DNA of 64,000 nt from UBA1715 sp045615765 (GCA_045615765.1 JAZLFM010000027.1:1-64000); one strand, 5' to 3'; numbered from the stretch's first letter, positions 35,193-44,332 are shown. Program-made: numbers and translations. The notes: a model not told the origin generated them from the sequence alone.

Positions 35193-35432
35193 ATGGATAA
35201 CGTTATCAACATACCGCAGACTCAGATAATACTTGCCTTTGTTGCTACATGTATAGAGGCAACGGCACGTACATTGGGGGTGTCGTATCTGGAAGTGTTT
35301 AAGCGCATGAAACGTCTGGGAATGATCGAGAAATACATTTTTCCCAACTATGGTGTGCTCCATACAGAAAGTCGGGAAAACATTGCACTCAACATGATTG
35401 AGTGTATGAATGCATGGGAGGCGAAAGTATGA
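35193..35432 (+). CDS. DUF3791 protein, first copy
   Basis: This 79-residue protein matches the DUF3791 pattern: a helical protein with FVATCIEATARTLGVSYLEVF, YIFPNYGVLHTES and a C-terminal NMIECMNAWEAK. DUF3791 genes often occur beside DUF3990 genes, and the pair is thought to be a toxin-antitoxin-like unit. Its TGA overlaps the DUF3990 ATG by four bases. Base composition is richer in G+C than the surrounding core genes. Confidence 0.75.
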   Translation: MDNVINIPQTQIILAFVATCIEATARTLGVSYLEVFKRMKRLGMIEKYIFPNYGVLHTESRENIALNMIECMNAWEAKV

Positions 35433-35917
35433 GTATGATCGTTTATCATGGCGGTACGTACAAGATAGAGCATCCGCTGTCTGATGTAGGCAGGGCAAAT
35501 CTTGATTTCGGGCTTGGCTTTTATGTCACGGATATGCTCTCGCAAGCTACCGAGTGGGCAAAGAAAGTGGCAGATCTTCGTCACCAGAGTCCTATTGTCA
35601 ATAGATACACGCTCGACAGAGATGCTGTCTTATCCGAATATCGATGTAAAGTATTTATAGATTATGATGGCGAATGGCTCGACTTCATTGTTGACAGTCG
35701 TCAGGGACAAAAACCGTGGGCGCAATATGATTACATCGAAGGTGGCGTAGCAGACGACCGTGTCATCGATACCATAAATCTCTATATGGCAGGTTTGATG
35801 ACTCGCGAAGTAGCTCTCGTTCGCTTGTCAGAACATCGTCCTAACAACCAAATGTGCTTGCTATCACAGCAACTCATTGACAAATATCTCATATTCAATG
35901 GAACAGAAGCAATATAA
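35429..35917 (+). CDS. DUF3990 protein, ADP-ribosyltransferase-like
   Basis: The protein has 162 residues. The start IVYHGGTYKI and the following DFGLGFYVTDMLSQATEWA match DUF3990, which resembles the N-terminal half of ADP-ribosyltransferase toxin folds (H-G, then G-x-G-F-Y-x-T). I expect NAD-dependent modification of an unknown target, but I cannot show activity. ATG 35429 is preferred over ATG 35402 because it forms the ATGA overlap with the first DUF3791 gene and sits directly at the HG motif. A second DUF3791 gene overlaps its 3' end by 20 bp. Confidence 0.75.
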   Translation: MSMIVYHGGTYKIEHPLSDVGRANLDFGLGFYVTDMLSQATEWAKKVADLRHQSPIVNRYTLDRDAVLSEYRCKVFIDYDGEWLDFIVDSRQGQKPWAQYDYIEGGVADDRVIDTINLYMAGLMTREVALVRLSEHRPNNQMCLLSQQLIDKYLIFNGTEAI

Positions 35918-36140
35918 TGATCCAGTAAAATCGCCAATCATTCAGGAGATTATCATGAGCAACCGTATTGGTGGCATCTGCATGGAATTGTCCCGACGAT
36001 TGAACATTGCTCCTGAGAAGGCTTTGATGTTGTTCTACGAGAGTCAGACTTGTGCCGACCTTCACGACCGCTCCACAGGCCTCTACCTCTATGGTGACCT
36101 CTATGTGGCCGATGAGTATATGAGAGAAATTGGTAAATAG
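35898..36140 (+). CDS. DUF3791-like protein, second copy
   Basis: Eighty residues, starting MEQKQYNDPVKSPIIQEI; the middle (CMELSRRLNIAPEKALMLF, SQTCADLHDRSTGLYLYGD) is the DUF3791 type, though diverged from the first copy. It starts inside the end of the DUF3990 gene (20-bp overlap). The TTG at 35877 is in frame but less likely. The order DUF3791-DUF3990-DUF3791 suggests one protein controlled by two related partners. Confidence 0.65.
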   Translation: MEQKQYNDPVKSPIIQEIIMSNRIGGICMELSRRLNIAPEKALMLFYESQTCADLHDRSTGLYLYGDLYVADEYMREIGK

Positions 36141-36494
36141 TAAAATAAATAGAAAATAACAAACAAAACAGAAAGTACAGAAAAACAATAATTATTAAAT
36201 ATTAACATAACAGCATTGACTATTATTTGCGTTCGCCTGAATAGCCTCGGAAACTATAATCGGAATAAGAACACAAAAGATAGTGGTTAGGTAGCTTCCT
36301 TGGGTGAAGTGTGTCTCATACCTATATATAAGAAGTCAATGTTCATGCTTAGGCATGAGCATTTCTTATATAGGTATGAGGTTCCATTCCGAGGCAGCCT
36401 CGACGAACGCATAAGAAGGTTCATGCCTTTTTTTATGCGGTCACGTAAGTGGTAGATCGATGCACCAGTTGTCTAGCAACGATTTATCACGAAG
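36141..36494. repeat. Palindrome-rich gap between the DUF3990 set and the restriction-modification genes
   Basis: No credible gene; the longest reading frame across it is 38 codons. Nested inverted repeats: TGCGTTCG (36228-36235) with CGAACGCA (36404-36411); CCTCGGAA (36245-36252) with TTCCGAGG (36387-36394); and a long central hairpin in which CTCATACCTATATA... (from 36315) pairs with TTCTTATATAGGTATGAG (36363-36380), with ATGTTCATGC/GCATGAGCAT inside. A last stem with a U-rich right arm (36408-36439) follows. It could fold as RNA or as a cruciform. Confidence 0.7.
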
Positions 36495-37574
36495 ATGGCA
36501 ACAGAAATAATAACTACAGATACACCAAGATTCAATCTTGAGAGTCGCCGGTACATTGGATGTAAGGCGAAGCTCGTGGATTGGATATTTGGATTGATTC
36601 AGGAAGAAACACATGATGTGCGTTCTTTTTGCGATATTTTTGCAGGCACAGGTTCTGTGTCTAATCGTGCAGTGCACTTGTACGAACGTGTGATAATCAA
36701 CGATTTCCTTTATTCTAACCATGTGCTATACAATGCTTTTTTTGGAAATGGTGAATGGAATGAAGAGAAGGTCTTACAGATTATCAATGAGTTCAATGGA
36801 ATAGATGCAGAGACGCTCCCAAATAATTACTTTTCAGAAAATTACGGCGACAAGTATTTTGACATGCTTTCTGCCAAGAAAATTGGTTACGTTCGTGATT
36901 CTATCGAAGAGAGAAAAGCTATTTTAACCGAAAAGGAATATTGTGTGCTTATCGCTTCACTCATTTACAGCATCGATAGGATAGCGAATACGCTTGGGCA
37001 CTTTGAGGCTTATCGTAAGGTGAAGATTGTACCTCAAAACCTTCTTATTCGATTGATTGATGTTCTGCAATGTCCGAACGTAGACATTCACCAAAGGGAC
37101 GCCAATCAACTTGCAAGAGAGATTCATACGGATGTGATTTACATGGATCCACCATACAATTCGCGTCAGTATAGCCGATTCTATCATGTTTACGAGGTAC
37201 TTGTGAAATGGGACAAACCAGAACTCTTTACTGATGCAGCAAAACCGAAGTTTACGGAAAACAATAGCGATTACTGCCGTACGGCTGCATTTTGTGCATT
37301 TACCGACCTTGTTACCCATATTGACACGAAGTACATTGTTGTTTCCTATAACAACACCTACAAGTCGAAGAGTTCGTCATCAGAGAACAAAATAAAGTTG
37401 GAACAGATTGAAGATGTGCTGAATCAATGTGGAACGACAAAAATATTCACGCACAAACATCAAGCATTCAATGCAGGTAAGACAGAATTTGATGACCATA
37501 AGGAGTATTTATTCATAACCGAGGTTGACAATGAAAAACGGAACCGCTCGCTCGCCGCTCTTCTACGTGGGTGA
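36495..37574 (+). CDS. DNA adenine methyltransferase of an AlwI-type system (first M)
   Basis: A 359-residue D12-class N6-adenine methyltransferase. The SAM motif FAGTGS is at residues 49-54 and catalytic DPPYN is at 218-222, giving the alpha order (motif I before motif IV). A long insert between them should be the target recognition domain. AlwI-family enzymes cut beside an asymmetric site, so both strands need their own adenine methyltransferase; the next gene supplies the second. Its 3' end overlaps the second methyltransferase gene by 44 bp. Codon use is less AT-biased than in core genes, suggesting import. Confidence 0.9.
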   Translation: MATEIITTDTPRFNLESRRYIGCKAKLVDWIFGLIQEETHDVRSFCDIFAGTGSVSNRAVHLYERVIINDFLYSNHVLYNAFFGNGEWNEEKVLQIINEFNGIDAETLPNNYFSENYGDKYFDMLSAKKIGYVRDSIEERKAILTEKEYCVLIASLIYSIDRIANTLGHFEAYRKVKIVPQNLLIRLIDVLQCPNVDIHQRDANQLAREIHTDVIYMDPPYNSRQYSRFYHVYEVLVKWDKPELFTDAAKPKFTENNSDYCRTAAFCAFTDLVTHIDTKYIVVSYNNTYKSKSSSSENKIKLEQIEDVLNQCGTTKIFTHKHQAFNAGKTEFDDHKEYLFITEVDNEKRNRSLAALLRG

Positions 37575-38436
37575 CAAATATAAACTCATTCGTGAGATAA
37601 GGACGCATTTCCCCGAAAGGATAAACCGATTGATTGAACCTTTCGTGGGTGGTGGTAGCGTGATGATGAATGTAGAGGCAAACAGCTATCTGCTTAATGA
37701 CATCGACTCATACGTCATTGCCATTCATCGGATGTTGTGCGGATTCATTGGTCATGAAGATGACTTTTTCAATCAGTTTTTCGCCATGGTCAATCAATAC
37801 GGCCTTTCTTTGTCCTATGCTGGTCATACTGCCTCTGACGAATTGAAACGTGAGTTTCCAAAGACTTATTACGCAAAGTACAACAAGGAGGCTTATGCCC
37901 GATTGAAAAACGACTTCAATAGTGAAGGTAAAGAGGATATCATGCGCCTTTACATGTTACTCATTTATGGTTTCAACAGAATGCTTCGTTTCAATGGTAA
38001 GGGAGATTTCAATCTCCCTGTAGGTGATGTAGACTTTAACCAAAACACTCGTGATGCTCTTGATGATTATTTCCGATTGTTGGCAAATAAACAAGTAGAA
38101 TGGTATAATCAAGATTTTCGTGAGTTCCTCGGAGGAATAGATTTTCAAGAAGGTGACCTCGTTTATCTTGACCCTCCATACCTGATAACCTTCAGCGAAT
38201 ACAACAAACTGTGGAATAAAGATACAGAAACTGCGTTGCTTCAGTTGCTTGATGAACTGAACCAGCAAGGTGTGCATTTCGCTATTTCGAATGTTACTCG
38301 TTACAAGGGCAAGGTTAACGAAGCTTTCCTTGAATGGTCGGCACACTACAATAGCTTTCCGGTAAAGAGTAATTACATCAGTTTCAACGACAATACGATA
38401 AAGGACTTCAATGAGGTTCTTGTAACAAACTATTAG
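37531..38436 (+). CDS. DNA adenine methyltransferase of an AlwI-type system (second M, Dam-like)
   Basis: A 301-residue Dam/DpnM-like N6-adenine methyltransferase. Motif I FVGGGS is at residues 38-43, DPPYL at 214-218, and MEANSYLLNDIDSYV-like motif II residues lie between. ATG 37531 is used; a TTG at 37525 is in frame but less likely. It starts inside the end of the first methyltransferase gene and ends 4 bp before the endonuclease gene. Together they should protect the two strands of one asymmetric recognition site. Confidence 0.9.
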   Translation: MKNGTARSPLFYVGDKYKLIREIRTHFPERINRLIEPFVGGGSVMMNVEANSYLLNDIDSYVIAIHRMLCGFIGHEDDFFNQFFAMVNQYGLSLSYAGHTASDELKREFPKTYYAKYNKEAYARLKNDFNSEGKEDIMRLYMLLIYGFNRMLRFNGKGDFNLPVGDVDFNQNTRDALDDYFRLLANKQVEWYNQDFREFLGGIDFQEGDLVYLDPPYLITFSEYNKLWNKDTETALLQLLDELNQQGVHFAISNVTRYKGKVNEAFLEWSAHYNSFPVKSNYISFNDNTIKDFNEVLVTNY

Positions 38437-38440
38437 GATT

Positions 38441-40300
38441 ATGGCAAAGAAACAACCACCAGAGTATAAACCATTACTATTCACAACTACCATGAGAAAT
38501 CCTGGTAGGATGAAATATTTCCTTTTTGTCATACAAAGATTTGATGGTATCGTGCTAACTAATGAAGTTGCGAAGGAAATCTGTGGTGAGATGATACGAT
38601 ATGGTATTTATCGCCCAATGAAGAAATTGGAAATTGTTAAAGAGAAGTGGAAAAGTACAAAAAGTCCTGATTTTAGTGACTATCTTCTTTCAGATACAGA
38701 GGTTGCACTTATGTTAGAGAACAATCCACAGGATCATAAAGAAGCTGGTTTTGCAAAAGGTTGGCCATCACGATTTGCTACAGAATACGATTTTACAAAG
38801 GAACTTGGTCTTGTATTCTTTGAACCTGATAAACCTATAATCATATCCACTTTAGGTAAGCATCTGTTAAAATCTCTCAATGTGAAAGTTGATGAAAGTA
38901 ACTCTTTTATCACTGCAGAATTTGAACATCCGGAATATGAGCAACAAGTATTTCTACAGGCGTTGGCAAAGTCACAACGTAAGAATCCTTTTGTACGAGT
39001 GTTGAACGATAATATTCCTCTTATCCTTTTGCTTCAGACAATTCGTCTGCTTAATGCAGACCCAAGGCAGAACGGATGCGGAATTTCCCGAAGGGAATTG
39101 CCTTTGTTGATATTTTGGAAAGACAATGATGCCCAAGCTTTGTACGAACGAATTGTGGAATTACGAGAGGAACATGGCTACAATCCGAGTGACGAAGTGA
39201 TTGTTGACATTTGTCTGGACGAAATAATGGGGGGAAGTTTCAAGGAATTCAAGGTAAAATCCATCGTGGATGAATACCCAGATGAGTTTATTCGCAAGAT
39301 GCGAATGACAGGTTTGATTTCAATGCGTGGTGCAGGTCGTTTCCTTGACGTTAATAAGAATGAGATAGAGAAAATTGACTACGTACTTTCTCACTATGCC
39401 AATTATACACATTATACAGAGGAACGTGCATACTTCGACTACATGGCTGAACTTGATCCAAATCTCATCAGCATTCAGGCGAAACCAATCGATGCCTCAA
39501 ATAGCGAGACCTTATTGAACGAATGGTTGACGGTTTACCCATGGTCAAGCATCAAGAAAGAACTCAACAACCTCTCTGCAAAGAAGGCTAGTTCAGATAA
39601 AGTGTTGAAGCTTCTTGCAGCCCCCTCGCGTTTGGAGTTCCTTACCGCATTGGCCATAAAATCAAAGCTTCCAGATGTACGTGTTATTCCTAACTATAGT
39701 TGTGACGATACAGGTTTGCCGACTTCAACGGCAGGAGGTAACAAAGGTGACATTGAATGCTACGAACAGAAACGTGGAATCCTTGTAGAAGTTACAATGG
39801 CCATGGGTAGAACACAAACGATGATGGAAGTATGGCCGATAGAACGACATTTGGATGACATGCGCAAAGATTATGAGGCACAATGTATCTTCGTTGCTCC
39901 TGCTATTTATCCAGATAGTGAAAAACAAATTCAATTCGTAGCTTACCAATCACAAGGAGAAAAGAAGATACGGCCTTATGCTATTTCTGAGCTGATTACA
40001 TACTTGGAAAAGTCCTACATGCTGTTTGATAATTCATTAACTTCACTCAATCAGGCACCGAGAATACGCCAATTTGTTGACAATGTTGTTGCTTTACGTG
40101 CAGGAAAGGACATTCTTGCGCTTGTAGAGGATTGCATAAATGAGTTTGGTGAAGAGTATGTCAACATGAGGCTTTCTGACTGGCATCGTGTTGTTCGCGA
40201 CTATGTTTCTCATCGAACTATGCGTTACGACATTAATGACAACGAACCAATTTATTATTCCACGGCTGCTGAAGTATCTACAACTTATGGGAATCAATAA
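38441..40300 (+). CDS. AlwI-family type IIS restriction endonuclease
   Basis: The 619-residue protein matches the AlwI family in its start (KPLLFTTTMRNPGRMKYFL) and layout. The N-terminal part should recognise DNA. A PD-(D/E)XK-like core lies near residues 430-460, with GDIEC and LVEVTM as the likely acidic pair, followed by a C-terminal helical region. Characterised relatives recognise GGATC (AlwI) or GAGTC (BstNBI, PleI, MlyI) and cut a few bases to one side. Both strands of GGATC and of GAGTC contain adenine, which fits two adenine methyltransferases in the operon. It looks intact and ends before a bidirectional terminator. Confidence 0.88.
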   Translation: MAKKQPPEYKPLLFTTTMRNPGRMKYFLFVIQRFDGIVLTNEVAKEICGEMIRYGIYRPMKKLEIVKEKWKSTKSPDFSDYLLSDTEVALMLENNPQDHKEAGFAKGWPSRFATEYDFTKELGLVFFEPDKPIIISTLGKHLLKSLNVKVDESNSFITAEFEHPEYEQQVFLQALAKSQRKNPFVRVLNDNIPLILLLQTIRLLNADPRQNGCGISRRELPLLIFWKDNDAQALYERIVELREEHGYNPSDEVIVDICLDEIMGGSFKEFKVKSIVDEYPDEFIRKMRMTGLISMRGAGRFLDVNKNEIEKIDYVLSHYANYTHYTEERAYFDYMAELDPNLISIQAKPIDASNSETLLNEWLTVYPWSSIKKELNNLSAKKASSDKVLKLLAAPSRLEFLTALAIKSKLPDVRVIPNYSCDDTGLPTSTAGGNKGDIECYEQKRGILVEVTMAMGRTQTMMEVWPIERHLDDMRKDYEAQCIFVAPAIYPDSEKQIQFVAYQSQGEKKIRPYAISELITYLEKSYMLFDNSLTSLNQAPRIRQFVDNVVALRAGKDILALVEDCINEFGEEYVNMRLSDWHRVVRDYVSHRTMRYDINDNEPIYYSTAAEVSTTYGNQ

Positions 40301-40351
40301 ATTCTAAAAGCATAACAAGTCATGTGTCATTATTCTTTTTGATAATTAGAA

Positions 40352-40380
40352 AAAGTCCAACCAATCGGTTGGACTTTTTT
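40352..40380. terminator. Bidirectional terminator between the restriction gene and the GH9 gene
   Basis: AAAGTCCAACC and GGTTGGACTTT form an 11-bp stem (40352-40362 with 40367-40377) with flanking A- and T-runs. It can serve the plus-strand island and the minus-strand GH9 gene. Confidence 0.9.
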
Positions 40381-40400
40381 CTTTTATGTAGGGATGTTTT

Positions 40401-42101
40401 TTACTTGATGTTTTCAACCATACCAGCAAGCAATGCAAAAGGAGCGTTCCAATTTATTGCGATTTCATTCGTAGAAAAACTACAGATTTTATCAAGATAA
40501 CATGCTGCAGGTGCTTGGGAAGGATAGGTCTTTCCTCCGCAATCTCGTAAAATGATGTTTGTCGCACCGCCAGCTAGATAACCCGGAATAGGTTCTTCTA
40601 TACCGTCGGATGTGCATCGGCGGTCATGGAAGTGTCGTGGATATTTTGATCCAAATCCTGATACGAAACAATAATTTGTTGGGTTGCATCCAAGAAGATA
40701 ATTCCATGCAGAAAGCATAGCTTCACTGTATTTTTTTTCTCCGTAAACTTTATATGCAAGTCCTAAGAGTGCACCGGCTTCGGCTATTACACCATTGCTT
40801 CCCCAATTAAATTTATTAATAGGGGCACGATTTGCCGATTGTTCATAAATGTTGTATGTGTTTTCTATCAATTTGCTGAATGCATATTTAGCACCGAATT
40901 CACCACCTTGTTGTGGAAGCTTGTCTGCATGTGCCATAAGAGACATAAGGCCTAGACTGTTGACCGACCCCCATTCAGGAACGGCAAAATCCATATAGAA
41001 ATTAAGTTCTTTATAATAGTTCTTTTCTCCTGTTGTTATAAATAATTCAGCAGCAGCCCAGAAAAATTCATCGCCGGTGTAATTGTCCTTGTAATTACCA
41101 GTATGTACGTCCGAAGGGTTTTCGTAATATATTTCTGGATTCTTCTTCGCCCAGTTCCATGCGCGTTTTGCGGCTTGTAGAGCTTTGTCTGAAATTCCAG
41201 GGAAATTCTTCTCGTATTTTTTGAAAATTCTTGATGAAATAGCCATCATTGCTGCAAAGTCCAATGCAGATGCCGTAGATTTTCCAATCATATATCGGTC
41301 TAGTTTGTCTTCGTGTGGCATTATCATGCTACAGAATCGGAGAGAAGATAGTTTTGTATAAACTCCACCGTCTTCATCTTGCATTGCGAAAAGCCAATCC
41401 AATTCCCATTTCATTTCATTAAGAATGTCGGGAATACCGTTACCGCTTTCTGGAATATTTAATTCTAGTTTCTCGTAGTATTCTGGGAAGAGTTCGTATG
41501 CTAAAGCTAAAGAATGGTAAGAAATACCTGCGTTTACTACATATATATTATAGTCTCCAGCATCGTACCAACCTTTAGGTGCGGAAACAACAGTTCCTTC
41601 AGGACGAGATTTTGTTGCCGCGGATTTGTGTATGTACACAACATCATCGGCATGGCCCATAGGACGCGAGTAGTCTATACTATTATATGTTGCGTGTTGT
41701 GGCAGCAATTCGGTAGATGCACGCCAATAATAAAATGCACGCAAAGCAGCTTTTGAAACATTTTGGAAAATGTTATCGTTTTTAATTGTAAAAGGGAATG
41801 AGTTCTCGTCTCCACAAGAAAGAATGAAAGTTCCTTCTTGTTTGAAGTCTGAAAAATCAGCCAATTGTAATGTTTCATCCGATAAGTCCCAGAATTTACC
41901 TTTTTCTAAGTTGCCGTTGTAAACGATAGTGTTTGTCTGTACATCTTTTAAAACAAAGTTTTTGGCGTCTAAATTCGCTATAAATGCAGTTTTCTCCCTT
42001 TGAGTTTGGTAGCCAACTTGATTAACGCGAATACTTTGTGAAAAACTGTACATACTACTAATAATCAGTAAGACGCCGGCAAGGTGTCTTTTGTAATTCA
42101 T
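40401..42101 (-). CDS. GH9 family endoglucanase
   Basis: This secreted glycoside hydrolase has 566 residues and a signal peptide ending MYSFSQ (about residue 22). An N-terminal Ig-like (CelD_N) domain spans about 23-105 (VNQVGYQTQREKTAFI), followed by the (alpha/alpha)6 GH9 domain. Catalytic segments are intact: GWYDAGDYN with the base aspartates (about 178-182), and NEIAINWNAP with the acid E546; PRHFHDR is also present. It should cleave beta-1,4-glucans. No type IX sorting domain or lipobox is seen, so it may be periplasmic. It is a single gene, next to the imported island. Confidence 0.93.
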   Translation of the reverse strand: MNYKRHLAGVLLIISSMYSFSQSIRVNQVGYQTQREKTAFIANLDAKNFVLKDVQTNTIVYNGNLEKGKFWDLSDETLQLADFSDFKQEGTFILSCGDENSFPFTIKNDNIFQNVSKAALRAFYYWRASTELLPQHATYNSIDYSRPMGHADDVVYIHKSAATKSRPEGTVVSAPKGWYDAGDYNIYVVNAGISYHSLALAYELFPEYYEKLELNIPESGNGIPDILNEMKWELDWLFAMQDEDGGVYTKLSSLRFCSMIMPHEDKLDRYMIGKSTASALDFAAMMAISSRIFKKYEKNFPGISDKALQAAKRAWNWAKKNPEIYYENPSDVHTGNYKDNYTGDEFFWAAAELFITTGEKNYYKELNFYMDFAVPEWGSVNSLGLMSLMAHADKLPQQGGEFGAKYAFSKLIENTYNIYEQSANRAPINKFNWGSNGVIAEAGALLGLAYKVYGEKKYSEAMLSAWNYLLGCNPTNYCFVSGFGSKYPRHFHDRRCTSDGIEEPIPGYLAGGATNIILRDCGGKTYPSQAPAACYLDKICSFSTNEIAINWNAPFALLAGMVENIK

Positions 42102-42272
42102 ACTCGTTTTAGTTAATTTAAATGTTAATAATAAGGGTAGTTTTTATGGTGCGAAAATAGATAATTTTTTTGAATCATTATGGCGCCTGGTCAAAAACTC
42201 TGTAAAAAAACTAAAAACAGAATTATGTCTAAAAAAATGTGTGGTAAGTCTTTGAAATATTGTTTTTTAGTT

Positions 42273-42280
42273 TATTTTTG
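42273..42280 (+). promoter_or_regulatory. rpsA promoter
   Basis: TATTTTTG is the -7 element; TTTG at 42251-42254, 18 nt upstream, is a -33 element. The leader to the ATG at 42330 is about 43 nt and AU-rich. Confidence 0.7.
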
Positions 42281-42329
42281 CCACCGATTTGAATTAACAT
42301 AATGTCTAACTAATTAATTACAACCAACA

Positions 42330-44216
42330 ATGGTTAAAAAAGTAAAAGAAAACGAAGAATTGGAAAACGAAGTTGAAAACTACGTAGCTCCAGAAGAAGT
42401 AACAGAAGCAAGCGAATCTGATGATGTAGTTAGCTCTATTGTTTCTGAAGCAAAAGCTCAACAAGAAGTTTTTGATTGGGATCGATATGAATCAGAAAAA
42501 TCTGGTTCTAACCAAGCAGCAATCAATTCTTTGCAAGAAAAGTATTCACAAACAATGTCAACTAACACAGAAAACGAAGTTACAGAAGGTACTGTAGTTT
42601 CAATTTCTAAACGTGAAGTTGTCGTAAACATCGGTTACAAATCTGATGGCGTTATTTCTTTCAATGAATTCCGTTACAATCCAGATTTGAAAGTAGGCGA
42701 CAAAGTTGAAGTGTTCGTTGATAGCCTTGAAGATAAATCTGGACAATTACTTCTTTCTCACAAGAAAGCTCGTGCATTAAAATCATGGGATCGCGTTAAT
42801 CAAGCTCTTGAAGCAAGCGAAGTTGTTAAAGGTTACGTTAAATGTAGAACTAAGGGCGGTATGATCGTTGACGTATTCGGTATCGAAGCATTCTTACCAG
42901 GTTCTCAAATCGATGTTAAACCTATCCGTGATTACGATGTATTCGTAGGAAAAACAATGGAATTCAAGGTTGTTAAGATCAACAATGAATACAAAAACGT
43001 TGTTGTTTCTCACAAAGCTCTTATCGAAGCTGAACTTGAAGTTCAAAAACAAGAAATCATTTCTAAACTTGAAAAAGGTCAAGTTGTTGAAGGTACAGTT
43101 AAAAACATTACAACTTACGGTGTATTCATCGATCTTGGTGGTGTTGACGGTCTTATCCACATTACAGACCTTTCTTGGGGTAGAATTACTCATCCTGAAG
43201 AAATCGTTAAACTTGATGAAAAAATCAATGTTGTTATCCTTGACTTCGATGACGAAAAGAAACGTATCGCTTTAGGTTTGAAACAATTAACTCCACATCC
43301 TTGGTCTGCTTTGGACGAAAACTTGAAAGTTGGCGACAAAGTTAAAGGTAAAGTTGTTGTTATGGCTGACTACGGTGCTTTCGTTGAAATCGGTCCTGGT
43401 ATCGAAGGTCTTATCCACGTTTCAGAAATGTCTTGGTCTCAACACTTACGTTCAGCTCAAGAATTCTTGAAAGTTGGTGACGAAGTAGAAGCAGTTGTAT
43501 TGACTCTAGATCGTGAAGAAAGAAAAATGTCTTTGGGCATGAAACAACTTCATCCAGATCCATGGGAAAATATCGATACTAAATATGCTGTTGGAACTCA
43601 ACACAAAGCTGTTGTTAAAAACTTCACAAACTTTGGTATTTTCGTAGAAATTGAAGAAGGTGTAGATGGTTTGATCCACATCTCTGATCTTTCTTGGACT
43701 AAGAAAATCAAACACCCACAAGAATTTACTTCTCTAGGTGCAGAAATCGAAGTTAAAGTTCTTGAAGTTGATAAAGATAACCGTCGTTTGAGCTTAGGTC
43801 ACAAACAATTGGAAGAAAATCCATGGGATGTTTTCGAAACAATTTTCAGCGTAGGTTCAGTTCATGAAGGTACAATTGTTGAAATCAACGATAAGAACGT
43901 AACTGTTTCTCTTCCTTATGGTGTTGAAGCTGTTTCAGTAATCAGCCACATCGAAAAAGAAGATGGAACAACTGCAAAAGCTGATGAAAAATTGAACTTC
44001 AAAGTTACTGAGTTCTCTAAAGATGCTAAGAAAATCTTTGTTTCTCATACAAGAACATTCAAAGATGAACAAAAAGCAGCTGAAGAAAGCGAAAAACAAG
44101 CAAAAGCAAAATCTACTAAGAATGCAATGAAACAAGTTGCAAACAACTTGGAAAAAACAACTCTTGGTGATGTTGCAGCTTTAGCAGATTTAAAATCTAA
44201 AATGGAAGAAAAATAA
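42330..44216 (+). CDS. rpsA: 30S ribosomal protein S1
   Basis: A protein of 628 residues. After an acidic N-terminal extension of about 80 residues typical of Bacteroidota S1, about six S1 OB-fold repeats follow, for example GTVKNITTYGVFIDLGGVDG, GKVVVMADYGAFVEIGPGIE and AVVKNFTNFGIFVEIEEGVD. The tail is charged (lysine/glutamate-rich). S1 brings mRNA to the 30S subunit, and in Bacteroidota it matters because few genes have Shine-Dalgarno sequences, as seen across this window. Codon use is the most biased here, as expected of a highly expressed gene. Confidence 0.97.
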   Translation: MVKKVKENEELENEVENYVAPEEVTEASESDDVVSSIVSEAKAQQEVFDWDRYESEKSGSNQAAINSLQEKYSQTMSTNTENEVTEGTVVSISKREVVVNIGYKSDGVISFNEFRYNPDLKVGDKVEVFVDSLEDKSGQLLLSHKKARALKSWDRVNQALEASEVVKGYVKCRTKGGMIVDVFGIEAFLPGSQIDVKPIRDYDVFVGKTMEFKVVKINNEYKNVVVSHKALIEAELEVQKQEIISKLEKGQVVEGTVKNITTYGVFIDLGGVDGLIHITDLSWGRITHPEEIVKLDEKINVVILDFDDEKKRIALGLKQLTPHPWSALDENLKVGDKVKGKVVVMADYGAFVEIGPGIEGLIHVSEMSWSQHLRSAQEFLKVGDEVEAVVLTLDREERKMSLGMKQLHPDPWENIDTKYAVGTQHKAVVKNFTNFGIFVEIEEGVDGLIHISDLSWTKKIKHPQEFTSLGAEIEVKVLEVDKDNRRLSLGHKQLEENPWDVFETIFSVGSVHEGTIVEINDKNVTVSLPYGVEAVSVISHIEKEDGTTAKADEKLNFKVTEFSKDAKKIFVSHTRTFKDEQKAAEESEKQAKAKSTKNAMKQVANNLEKTTLGDVAALADLKSKMEEK

Positions 44217-44235
44217 TCCATTCTGATTATAATTG

Positions 44236-44271
44236 AAAGCGCCATAGTTTTTCTATGGCGCTTTTTTTATG
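44236..44271 (+). terminator. rpsA terminator
   Basis: AAAGCGCCATAG and CTATGGCGCTTT form a perfect 12-bp stem (44236-44247 with 44253-44264) followed by T. Confidence 0.95.
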
Positions 44272-44332
44272 TCTTGTATTTCTATATTAGTAGTTTATCT
44301 ATTTTGAATATAGTTTGTTTATGTGCTTTTGT

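Noticed and set aside
36339..36455. 38-codon frame across the palindromic gap
   Set aside because: It is created by the inverted repeats, has no start context or promoter and is rich in Arg/Phe without a recognisable pattern.
37957..38532. 191-codon open frame opposite the second methyltransferase gene
   Set aside because: It is a shadow of an intact methyltransferase with DPPY; there is no promoter or neighbour supporting it.
35157..40316. Direct repeats as attachment sites at the edges of the defence island
   Set aside because: The best shared word at the two edges is about 7 bp (AGCATAA), which is expected by chance.
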